Shown here piece by piece: positions 46,216 through 55,756 of a DNA stretch of 64,000 bases. The notes under the pieces were generated by a model. That model was not told the origin of the DNA. It was given only the letters and a program-made list of their open reading frames with translations, and ran no database searches. Position numbers and translations under genes: made by a program. Every line of letters starts with the position of its first letter. Position 1 is the first letter of the stretch. Source of the DNA: Rhea pennata (Eukaryota > Chordata > Aves > Rheiformes > Rheidae). The stretch covers positions 1,612,001-1,676,000 of the forward strand of contig NW_026907681.1 in assembly GCF_028389875.1 (NCBI RefSeq), read 5' to 3'.

Positions 46216-47103
46216 TTATCGAGTCCGTTTAAGCGTTAATTTTAAGTCGGCGGAGCCTGGAACCGCCCTCCACTCTTCTCCCAGGATCGGTCCTTTCACA
46301 CGGCTGGCATGAGTCCACCCTTTTTCTGCAGTCCGAACAGCTGTTTCTGTAGTAAGCAAAACAACGTAGGGGCCTTCCCACCGAGGTGCTAATGAAGTCT
46401 CTTTCCATGTTTTGATTAGAACTTTATCTCCGGGCTGTACTCGGTGTATGACTATATCTAATGGGGGTCGCTGCACCACTAGGCCTCTTTTCTGTAACTC
46501 TCTAGGTCGGCTCATTAACTGTGTTAGGTAGGGCTGTAATTGAGTATGTTGCAAATTGGGGTGGTCAAGAGGCATCTCTAAATCATATGGCATACCATAA
46601 AGCATTTCGAAAGGCGAAAGCCCCACGCCAGTTCGGGGCTGCGTTCGTATGTTTAATAAAGCAAGCGGTAAGCATTTTACCCAGGACGCCTTAGTTTCTA
46701 GCATAAGTTTTGTTAACTGTTTTTTAATTTCACCATTCATTCGTTCCACCTTTCCAGAGCTTTGAGGATGCCACGGAGTATGATATTCCCAGCTTACTCC
46801 TAAAGCTTTCATAGTTTCTCGGGACACCTTAGATATAAAATGGGGACCTCTATCAGAGTCAATTGTTTCTACAATTCCGTATCTGGGAATTATATTCTCA
46901 AGCAATATTTTTACCACAGTCTGAGCTGTAGCCCTTGCCGTAGGGAATGCTTCAACAAAATGTGTGAGATGGTCTACAATCACAAGCATATATTTGTACC
47001 GTCCTGTTTTTGGAAGTTCTGTAAAATCTAATTGAATTTTTGCAAAAGGTCGATGAGCCAGTTCTCGACCTCCCAACACTCTTTTTCCTAACATGTTGAG
47101 CAT
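46216..47103 (-). pseudogene. pol: Integrase core and C-terminal domain, unit B
   Basis: A 295-codon frame contains D (QLDFTEL), D (DSDRGPHF) and E (KVERMNGE) in the D,D-35-E order and the C-terminal WEGPYVV domain. It overlaps the fusion ORF in another frame by about 150 bp, so the zinc finger and core are separated by a frameshift. Confidence 0.9.
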
Positions 47104-48892
47104 TCACCTTTCGACAAGTTATGCAGTCATTCACAACCCTCTTTGCTATATTGTAAATTCCTACACACATATACTTTATAGCAAATTGATCTATCAATGC
47201 TTGAGTTCCCCAGTGCGTGTTCTCATGAAACCTCTGTAGCACTCCCAAGGCTACCGACTTTGGGAGTACTTCTCGCCCATCCGGCAGTACCCACTTTCCC
47301 TTATCAGCTTCTTTTATACCCATTTGTACCATCTTGTTCTTTTCTAGCGGCGTGAAGCAAAATAGTGAGTAAACTGGTCTGTGCAAATAACAGCGTTCAT
47401 ATTCAGGGGCCTCGTCCCCAGCCGCTTCCTCGAGGAAATTACACTGTATTCCTCTGACACTCCTTTCCTTCCAACAATCATAACATGTTAACTTCTTTAA
47501 ATCCTTTCCACAATTTGGACGGTCTTCCCTCATCTTTATAACCTGTAAACTCATCAGGGCCGCTCGTTTAGCTTCCTGATCTGCCAAATTATTTCCTCTA
47601 ATTTGAGGAGTAAAACCTCGCTGATGTCCTTTCACATGGACTATAGCAATCTCTTTTGGTTCTCTAATAGCCTGCAGGACCTGAGTAATCAGTTCCTGGT
47701 GTATCAATCCCTTATCTTGCCAGTCCTCTATTTTCTCTAACTTTTTCCTAATGTCCGTCCAGGATTTGGCCACAAACTGAGTTTTAAGTAAGGCCCCTCC
47801 CACAGGAGTCCCTGGATCTAAGCCACTATACAACTGCAAGCTTTTTCGCAGCCTTTCTAACCATTCTGTCGGGGTCTCATCCCGCCTTTGCTGTTCATTA
47901 AAAGCCTTATTAATATTCTGTCCCCTTGGGACTGATTCCCTTATCCCCTGAATGATAATGGTTCTTAAGTCTTGCATATGACCGCGATGGATTGGGTCCT
48001 GGTTATTCCAATTAGGCGACTGCATTGGCCACTTAACATCTGCTGCCGGACCTTGCTGGTGTTGTTGGTCCCAGATTCGCATGCCAGCTCGCCTAATCAT
48101 CCCTCTTTCCTCAGATGTGAACAGGATTCCCAGGATGGACTGTAGCTCCTCCCAAGTGTAAATATTTGGTCCTAGAAACTGCTCTGCCACTCCCAGTCGG
48201 TCTTCTAGTAGGTTTCCCATTTCCTTCTTAAAATCTCTCACGTCCCCGGAATTAATGGGGACGGCTACATATCCTGTCCCCGGTTGGGGTCCTCCCATAG
48301 CTGTTTCCCGCAGTGGATATAATCCTCCTTCGAGACTTAACCCCTGTGCTCTAGTCTGACTCCTAGTTACTGGTCTCTGGGGACTAGGGTTAGCCTCGCC
48401 ATCCGACTCCCCCGAGGACGGAAGTTCAGTCGGCCCGGGAAGAGAAGGGGCCGTAGGTATAGGAGGGAGTATATAAGGGGGTGGCGATAATGGGATCTCT
48501 AATTCTCGCTTCTTTTTCCCCCGCCCTCCTTTTTCTTTTAATGGGTATAAAAGGGTTCTCACCTCTGGATTTATCCAGAGGTGTGCATACTCGCTCTCTT
48601 CTAAGCTGAAGGGCTCCTTTGAATTTACGTAACTATTTAGGGCCTGGCATATCCAGTCCTCAAATGAACCAAAAGGGGGCCAGAAAACACTTTCTCCTTT
48701 TATAGGTTTGTTTCCCCAGACTTCAATACAATAATATATCATCTTAACTTTACTTTTTCCCTGCCTAGAAGGGGAATCATCCCAATATTTAATCATCAAT
48801 CCTAGTGGGCTATCTGGGGGAATGGGAGGTAAGCCTCCACTACAAACTCCCCCACCCATGGGACCAGAAGGCTTACTTTTCTTCTGTCCCAT
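46952..48892 (-). CDS. gag-pol: Gag-RNase H-integrase zinc finger fusion ORF, unit B
   Basis: Same 646-codon architecture as in unit A. The deletion junction lies at about 47,707-47,710, where a short CCTTATC matches the corresponding place in the undeleted gag of unit D. Confidence 0.85.
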   Translation of the reverse strand: MGQKKSKPSGPMGGGVCSGGLPPIPPDSPLGLMIKYWDDSPSRQGKSKVKMIYYCIEVWGNKPIKGESVFWPPFGSFEDWICQALNSYVNSKEPFSLEESEYAHLWINPEVRTLLYPLKEKGGRGKKKRELEIPLSPPPYILPPIPTAPSLPGPTELPSSGESDGEANPSPQRPVTRSQTRAQGLSLEGGLYPLRETAMGGPQPGTGYVAVPINSGDVRDFKKEMGNLLEDRLGVAEQFLGPNIYTWEELQSILGILFTSEERGMIRRAGMRIWDQQHQQGPAADVKWPMQSPNWNNQDPIHRGHMQDLRTIIIQGIRESVPRGQNINKAFNEQQRRDETPTEWLERLRKSLQLYSGLDPGTPVGGALLKTQFVAKSWTDIRKKLEKIEDWQDKGLIHQELITQVLQAIREPKEIAIVHVKGHQRGFTPQIRGNNLADQEAKRAALMSLQVIKMREDRPNCGKDLKKLTCYDCWKERSVRGIQCNFLEEAAGDEAPEYERCYLHRPVYSLFCFTPLEKNKMVQMGIKEADKGKWVLPDGREVLPKSVALGVLQRFHENTHWGTQALIDQFAIKYMCVGIYNIAKRVVNDCITCRKVNAQHVRKKSVGRSRTGSSTFCKNSIRFYRTSKNRTVQIYACDCRPSHTFC

Positions 48893-49264
48893 CTTCCGGA
48901 GTACCTTCACACACACACACACACATACCGCTTCCCCCTTTTCGTGGCCCAGTCCCTCGCGGGATGTGGGAACCGCACTACCGAGGGGTCCGCACTCGCT
49001 TCGTCCTTACTGGACGTCTCTCACGTGTACTCCGGGATACCCAACCCCAACCGAATGGATCACCGGCCTATACTTACTCAATCCTGAGTCTTCATTCGGT
49101 CTTCGTGCACAAAGATTACTTGGGGTTGCCGGCTCTTTTTTTTTTGCTTGTGGCTAATTTAGGGTTCGTCGGTGAAGGGCTTGAGTGAAAATCGCTCTCG
49201 GCAGAGGCCGCCGAACTCGGCGGGGCGCCTCCCCTTCCGAAGAGCTTTTCAGTCCATTGCCTTC

Positions 49265-49282
49265 ATCCGAGTCACGGCACCA
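49265..49282 (-). other. Primer binding site, unit B (tRNA-His type)
   Basis: Same 18 bases as the other units, 4 bp from LTR3. Confidence 0.87.
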
Positions 49283-49286
49283 AATT

Positions 49287-49920
49287 TGTCATAAGTTACT
49301 CTCTTGAAGGTTAATTCATACAGAGAGTTTGTTAAATCATGTGAACAATTTATTTAATTAAGTAAGCAGCCACAAGCAAAACAGCGCTGGGCGACCGGGG
49401 AGTCTCAGCTCCGCCAACGGCACGCGCCTCCTTCACATACAGTCCCCTTTTTATAATCTGCGTTGTAACCTCCTGGGGCGTTTTGCACATGTGTGAGTTG
49501 CTGGGGGGGTCGTCTGAAGCTCTCTGGTGGTCGTGGAGAGGAAGGCCGTGGTCTTCTTCCGTCTCTTTATTTTGGTTTGTCTCCTTGTGAGTGATCACAG
49601 GGGTTTGCTTATCTGTTGTGTTGACTCCCTTTTGGGATGCTGTTCTGTGAGAAAATTACAGGTGCCTGCTTATCTTTTCTTTATCCTTTTACCTTCAAAA
49701 CCTCTGAGCAGCTTGTTGCTTACTTCAGCTCTTCATAGTCCTGCAAGATAGCTAGGGCCCCGACACTGGTTCCACAAGGGGTCATATAAGCTTTTGTGCT
49801 TACCATAATTTATTTGTCTGACACCATGTCTCAACCCTGATTGTTGTAAAACCTCCTCCTCCCCCTCCATCGGCTTATTCCTCCTTCTAAACAATGAACA
49901 AATAGTTACAATTTATTACA
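49287..49920 (-). repeat. LTR3 (inner type)
   Basis: 634 bp; nearly identical to LTR2, with a GGCGACC for GGCGGCC change close to the start. Confidence 0.95.
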
Positions 49921-49941
49921 ATCCCTCCTTTTTCTTTTTGG

Positions 49942-51699
49942 TTACTTATTTTGTTCATTGAATTCCTGGAGCGCCCGGCGACTCAACTCTAATGCGTCCG
50001 CATCATCGTCTAATTCAAGTGATTCATACTTAGCACGTACCAGCATTAGGTGTACAGCTTCTAGGCGGCTTTTTACAATTGCCATTATTTTATTAAAAAT
50101 ACATGGTCCAAAAGTTAATGTTATTATTAACAGTAGTAAAGGCCCTGCTATGGTTGACAACAAGGTGGTGAGCCAAGGTGAATGATTAAACCAGGATTCA
50201 TTCCAGTTCTGTCGAGCCTCATTTTCTCTTTTTCGTTTTTCTAGACCCTCTCGGAGTTTCATCATGGTATCTCTTACCACTCCAGTGTGATCAGCATATA
50301 CACAACACTCCTCTCGCAGGGTGGCACAAAGCCCTCCTTGTTGTAAAAAGACCAAATCTAATCCCCTACGATTTTGTAGTACTACCTCTGAGAGGGATCT
50401 AACTGATTTTTCTAACGCCGAAATGGATTGCTCGATCCTGGCCAAATCTTCGTCAACTGCGATACGCAGAGAGGTGAACTCTTGGCTTTGTTTTACTAGC
50501 GAGGCAACTCCAGTACCAGCTCCTGCAACCCCTAAAACCATTAATGTGGCCAGGGTTACAGTTGTGACTGGTTCCCTCTTTTCGAGATGGTAATCTGCTA
50601 CAGTGTGGTGACTGTATATATATTCCTCAGAGTGGTATAGAATCCTTGGTATAATTATTACCTGTACACAAAAATCATGAGACGAATTGAAGCGTTTTAA
50701 TGATAAGCATGGAGTGACTCCTAATGATGAGCATGCCCACCTCGTGTTGTTGGCCGGAATTAACCATTGGTGTGACTGGTCGCGATCCTCTAAGATGTTA
50801 CAAAGACTGCCCTTTCCTCTGGGGACGGTACCCACGCACCTACCGCTTCCAGATACCTGGGTTAGTGTTACCCCGATTTCTTGTCCCCAGTGGCATTGTG
50901 AGGGGTTACTTTCGTTTGAATAGACGGGATCGCCTAAATCTCCGATGGCCTCATAATATGGGGGTCTTATGTTAATACATAACCAGCAGCGTCTGGTTAT
51001 ATTTGGATTTGTTTGATTCAACACTCGATAACTAGCATCTATGACTTTCCATATGCTGTTCCCAGATGTGATTCTATGTTCCCCTGCAATGGTGGGGACT
51101 ACATCTGTAGGGAATGATTCTATTGCACTATTGGGAGGTGTTGTAGATAGGTCTGGCCCAAGGGTTTTTGTAGGTCGGGCCTCTAGGATTCCCTTTGACA
51201 GTACGCTATTTGGTCCGACTGGTTGGGAAATCCTGGCCTCCTCTTTTTTTATCAGTATGAGGCCTCCCCTATCAGGTCCGTGTGAATAGAATCTAACGCC
51301 CCACATTTTCCCTAGTAACCAGCTGATATCTTCCGGCTTGGTTACATTTAGATACAGAACCTTGCAAATCTCCTCGTTCCTATAATGTCCTGTGTATCCC
51401 AAATTTTGTCCTCGCCATCCTTGGCGGGGATCTGCTCGACGACTACATCCTAGCGGTCCATAGCCCACTTCTAAGAACTTGTCGCGACCTGCCCCAGGAT
51501 TCCAGTCTGTAGCAATGGTTTCACAGCCCCAATATGCACAATAGTATTTATTTGGATAATTACAATACCCCCTTCCCGGGTTTGAGCTCGGACAGAAGTA
51601 AAGTCCTGATCGGTTGAAACACATTGTTCCTGTAGTTAGGTTACACGGTGTAGTGCGGAAACTAGGGGCACCTGCTGTCGTTACTTGCTGTATCTTCAT
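49942..51699 (-). CDS. env: env ORF, unit C (585 codons)
   Basis: Protein identical to the unit B frame by eye, with the same upstream in-frame stop and missing leader. The identity points to very recent copying or gene conversion. Confidence 0.87.
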   Translation of the reverse strand: MKIQQVTTAGAPSFRTTPCNLTTGTMCFNRSGLYFCPSSNPGRGYCNYPNKYYCAYWGCETIATDWNPGAGRDKFLEVGYGPLGCSRRADPRQGWRGQNLGYTGHYRNEEICKVLYLNVTKPEDISWLLGKMWGVRFYSHGPDRGGLILIKKEEARISQPVGPNSVLSKGILEARPTKTLGPDLSTTPPNSAIESFPTDVVPTIAGEHRITSGNSIWKVIDASYRVLNQTNPNITRRCWLCINIRPPYYEAIGDLGDPVYSNESNPSQCHWGQEIGVTLTQVSGSGRCVGTVPRGKGSLCNILEDRDQSHQWLIPANNTRWACSSLGVTPCLSLKRFNSSHDFCVQVIIIPRILYHSEEYIYSHHTVADYHLEKREPVTTVTLATLMVLGVAGAGTGVASLVKQSQEFTSLRIAVDEDLARIEQSISALEKSVRSLSEVVLQNRRGLDLVFLQQGGLCATLREECCVYADHTGVVRDTMMKLREGLEKRKRENEARQNWNESWFNHSPWLTTLLSTIAGPLLLLIITLTFGPCIFNKIMAIVKSRLEAVHLMLVRAKYESLELDDDADALELSRRALQEFNEQNK

Positions 51700-52021
51700 A
51701 TCTAATTAAACTCCACTGAAAAGGTCGATGGGGGTGGTGTGGTTGTAGGATACCGCAGCTGACCATGATAATAACTCTAATTCCCGTGTTCCGCAAGAGC
51801 TAGTCGGGGCCCATTTCTCCTAATGTTATGTTTTACCTGGCCTCTTAACCTCCCCACCGTCTGCACTCCTCTGCCTCGCTTGTCAGTTCGGTTGCAGCGA
51901 ACTACAAGGTATTGGTTCTTCTCGGCAGCAGTAGTGTTCTTCAGGGGAATCTGTTAGAGAGCCTTTGTCTAGGAGTGGGGCCCCTTCTCTCATTACGGTA
52001 CATGGACAGGGGAAATAATAC

Positions 52022-52909
52022 TTATCGAGTCCGTTTAAGCGTTAATTTTAAGTCGGCGGAGCCTGGAACCGCCCTCCACTCTTCTCCCAGGATCGGTCCT
52101 TTCACACGGCTGGCATGAGTCCACCCTTTTTCTGCAGTCCGAACAGCTGTTTCTGTAGTAAGCAAAACAACGTAGGGGCCTTCCCACCGAGGTGCTAATG
52201 AAGTCTCTTTCCATGTTTTGATTAGAACTTTATCTCCGGGCTGTACTCGGTGTATGGCTATATCTAATGGGGGTCGCTGCACCACTAGGCCTCTTTTCTG
52301 TAACTCTCTACGTCGGCTCATTAACTGTGTTAGGTAGGGCTGTAATTGAGTATGTTGCAAATTGGGGTGGTCAAGAGGCATCTCTAAATCATATGGCATA
52401 CCATAAAGCATTTCGAAAGGCGAAAGCCCCACGCCAGTTCGGGGCTGCGTTCGTATGTTTAATAAAGCAAGCGGTAAGCATTTTACCCAGGACGCCTTAG
52501 TTTCTAGCATAAGTTTTGTTAACTGTTTTTTAATTTCACCATTCATTCGTTCCACCTTTCCAGAGCTTTGAGGATGCCACGGAGTATGATATTCCCAGCT
52601 TACTCCTAAAGCTTTCATAGTTTCTCGGGACACCTTAGATATAAAATGGGGACCTCTATCAGAGTCAATTGTTTCTACAATTCCGTATCTGGGAATTATA
52701 TTCTCAAGCAATATTTTTACCACAGTCTGAGCTGTAGCCCTTGCCGTAGGGAATGCTTCAACAAAATGTGTGAGATGGTCTACAATCACAAGCATATATT
52801 TGTACCGTCCTGTTTTTGGAAGTTCTGTAAAATCTAATTGAATTTTTGCAAAAGGTCGATGAGCCAGTTCTCGACCTCCCAACACTCTTTTTCCTAACAT
52901 GTTGAGCAT
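52022..52909 (-). pseudogene. pol: Integrase core and C-terminal domain, unit C
   Basis: A 295-codon frame as in unit B, with Arg for Pro in the MSRPREL segment. It is frameshifted relative to the zinc-finger part. Confidence 0.9.
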
Positions 52910-54707
52910 TCACCTTTCGACAAGTTATGCAGTCATTCACAACCCTCTTTGCTATATTGTAAATTCCTACACACATATACTTTATAGCAAATTGATCTAT
53001 CAATGCTTGAGTTCCCCAGTGCGTGTTCTCATGAAACCTCTGTAGCACTCCCAAGGCTACCGACTTTGGGAGTACTTCTCGCCCATCCGGCAGTACCCAC
53101 TTTCCCTTATCAGCTTCTTTTATACCCATTTGTACCATCTTGTTCTTTTCTAGCGGCGTGAAGCAAAATAGTGAGTAAACTGGTCTGTGCAAATAACAGC
53201 GTTCATATTCAGGGGCCTCGTCCCCAGCCGCTTCCTCGAGGAAATTACACTGTATTCCTCTGACACTCCTTTCCTTCCAACAATCATAACATGTTAACTT
53301 CTTTAAATCCTTTCCACAATTTGGACGGTCTTCCCTCATCTTTATAACCTGTAAACTCATCAGGGCCGCTCGTTTAGCTTCCTGATCTGCCAAATTATTT
53401 CCTCTAATTTGAGGAGTAAAACCTCGCTGATGTCCTTTCACATGGACTATAGCAATCTCTTTTGGTTCTCTAATAGCCTGCAGGACCTGAGTAATCAGTT
53501 CCTGGTGTATCAATCCCTTATCTTGCCAGTCCTCTATTTTCTCTAACTTTTTCCTAATGTCCGTCCAGGATTTGGCCACAAACTGAGTTTTAAGTAAGGC
53601 CCCTCCCACAGGAGTCCCTGGATCTAAGCCACTATACAACTGCAAGCTTTTTCGCAGCCTTTCTAACCATTCTGTCGGGGTCTCATCCCGCCTTTGCTGT
53701 TCATTAAAAGCCTTATTAATATTCTGTCCCCTTGGGACTGATTCCCTTATCCCCTGAATGATAATGGTTCTTAAGTCTTGCATATGACCGCGATGGATTG
53801 GGTCCTGGTTATTCCAATTAGGCGACTGCATTGGCCACTTAACATCTGCTGCCGGACCTTGCTGGTGTTGTTGGTCCCAGATTCGCATGCCAGCTCGCCT
53901 AATCATCCCTCTTTCCTCAGATGTGAACAGGATTCCCAGGATGGACTGTAGCTCCTCCCAAGTGTAAATATTTGGTCCTAGAAACTGGTCCACCTGCTCT
54001 GCCACTCCCAGTCGGTCTTCTAGTAGGTTTCCCATTTCCTTCTTAAAATCTCTCACGTCCCCGGAATTAATGGGGACGGCTACATATCCTGTCCCCGGTT
54101 GGGGTCCTCCCATAGCTGTTTCCCGCAGTGGATATAATCCTCCTTCGAGACTTAACCCCTGTGCTCTAGTCTGACTCCTAGTTACTGGTCTCTGGGGACT
54201 AGGGTTAGCCTCGCCATCCGACTCCCCCGAGGACGGAAGTTCAGTCGGCCCGGGAAGAGAAGGGGCCGTAGGTATAGGAGGGAGTATATAAGGGGGTGGC
54301 GATAATGGGATCTCTAATTCTCGCTTCTTTTTCCCCCGCCCTCCTTTTTCTTTTAATGGGTATAAAAGGGTTCTCACCTCTGGATTTATCCAGAGGTGTG
54401 CATACTCGCTCTCTTCTAAGCTGAAGGGCTCCTTTGAATTTACGTAACTATTTAGGGCCTGGCATATCCAGTCCTCAAATGAACCAAAAGGGGGCCAGAA
54501 AACACTTTCTCCTTTTATAGGTTTGTTGCCCCAGACTTCAATACAATAATATATCATCTTAACTTTACTTTTTCCCTGCCTAGAAGGGGAATCATCCCAA
54601 TATTTAATCATCAATCCTAGTGGGCTATCCGGGGGAATGGGAGGTAAGCCTCCACTACAAACTCCCCCACCCATGGGACCAGAAGGCTTACTTTTCTTCT
54701 GTCCCAT
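52758..54707 (-). CDS. gag-pol: Gag-RNase H-integrase zinc finger fusion ORF, unit C
   Basis: 649 codons, three more than A and B because of the QVD insertion at about residue 238. Junction at about 53,513-53,516. All other domains are as in unit A. Confidence 0.85.
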   Translation of the reverse strand: MGQKKSKPSGPMGGGVCSGGLPPIPPDSPLGLMIKYWDDSPSRQGKSKVKMIYYCIEVWGNKPIKGESVFWPPFGSFEDWICQALNSYVNSKEPFSLEESEYAHLWINPEVRTLLYPLKEKGGRGKKKRELEIPLSPPPYILPPIPTAPSLPGPTELPSSGESDGEANPSPQRPVTRSQTRAQGLSLEGGLYPLRETAMGGPQPGTGYVAVPINSGDVRDFKKEMGNLLEDRLGVAEQVDQFLGPNIYTWEELQSILGILFTSEERGMIRRAGMRIWDQQHQQGPAADVKWPMQSPNWNNQDPIHRGHMQDLRTIIIQGIRESVPRGQNINKAFNEQQRRDETPTEWLERLRKSLQLYSGLDPGTPVGGALLKTQFVAKSWTDIRKKLEKIEDWQDKGLIHQELITQVLQAIREPKEIAIVHVKGHQRGFTPQIRGNNLADQEAKRAALMSLQVIKMREDRPNCGKDLKKLTCYDCWKERSVRGIQCNFLEEAAGDEAPEYERCYLHRPVYSLFCFTPLEKNKMVQMGIKEADKGKWVLPDGREVLPKSVALGVLQRFHENTHWGTQALIDQFAIKYMCVGIYNIAKRVVNDCITCRKVNAQHVRKKSVGRSRTGSSTFCKNSIRFYRTSKNRTVQIYACDCRPSHTFC

Positions 54708-55079
54708 CTTCCGGAGTACCTTCACACACACACACACACACACCGCTTCCCCCTTTTCGTGGCCCAGTCTCTCGCGGGATGTGGGAACCGCACTACCGAG
54801 GGGTCCGCACTCGCTTCGTCCTTACTGGACGTCTCTCACGTGTACTCCGGGATACCCAACCCCAACCGAATGGATCACCGGCCTATACTTACTCAATCCT
54901 GAGTCTTCATTCGGTCTTCGTGCACAAAGATTACTTGGGGTTGCCGGCTCTTTTTTTTTTGCTTGTGGCTAATTTAGGGTTCGTCGGTGAAGGGCTTGAG
55001 TGAAAATCGCTCTCGGCAGAGGCCGCCGAACTCGGCGGGGCGCCTCCCCTTCCGAAGAGCTTTTCAGTCCATTGCCTTC

Positions 55080-55097
55080 ATCCGAGTCACGGCACCA
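55080..55097 (-). other. Primer binding site, unit C (tRNA-His type)
   Basis: Same 18 bases, 4 bp from LTR4. Confidence 0.87.
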
Positions 55098-55101
55098 AAT
55101 T

Positions 55102-55735
55102 TGTCATAAGTTACTCTCTTGAAGGTTAATTCATACAGAGAGTTTGTTAAATCATGTGAACAATTTATTTAATTAAGTAAGCAGCCACAAGCAAAACAGC
55201 GCTGGGCGGCCGGGGAGTCTCAGCTCCGCCAACGGCACGCGCCTCCTTCACATACAGTCCCCTTTTTATAATCTGCGTTGTAATCTCCTGGGGCGTTTTG
55301 CACATGTGTGAGTTGCTGGGGGGGTCGTCTGAAGCTCTCTGGTGGTCGTGGAGAGGAAGGCCGTGGTCTTCTTCCGTCTCTTTATTTTGCTTTGTCTCCT
55401 TGTGAGTGATCACAGGGGTTTGCTTATCTGTTGTGTTGACTCCCTTTTGGGATGCTGTTCTGTGAGAAAATTACAGGTGCCTGCTTATCTTTTCTTTATC
55501 CTTTTACCTTCAAAACCTCTGAGCAGCTTGTTGCTTACTTCAGCTCTTCATAGTCCTGCAAGATAGCTAGGGCCCCGACACTGGTTCCACAAGGGGTCAT
55601 ATAAGCTTTTGTGCTTACCATAATTTATTTGTCTGACACCATGTCTCAACCCTGATTGTTGTAAAACCTCCTCCTCCCCCTCCATCGGCTTATTCCTCCT
55701 TCTAAACAATGAACAAATAGTTACAATTTATTACA
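55102..55735 (-). repeat. LTR4 (inner type, with one outer-type variant)
   Basis: 634 bp. It has the inner TATA region, but reads TAATCTCC where LTR2/3 read TAACCTCC, matching the outer LTRs at that base. Confidence 0.94.
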
Positions 55736-55756
55736 ATCCCTCCTTTTTCTTTTTGG

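Larger units (their letters stand above)
44115..49286 (-). mobile_element. Internal region B (5,172 bp)
   Basis: Contains the gag-pol fusion, the integrase core and a full-length env frame. It lacks the 9-bp capsid segment found in C and D, as does A. Confidence 0.94.
49921..55101 (-). mobile_element. Internal region C (5,181 bp)
   Basis: Same deletion as A and B, but retains the 9-bp capsid segment (reading QVDQ) that D also has. It is therefore intermediate between B and D in sequence. Confidence 0.94.
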
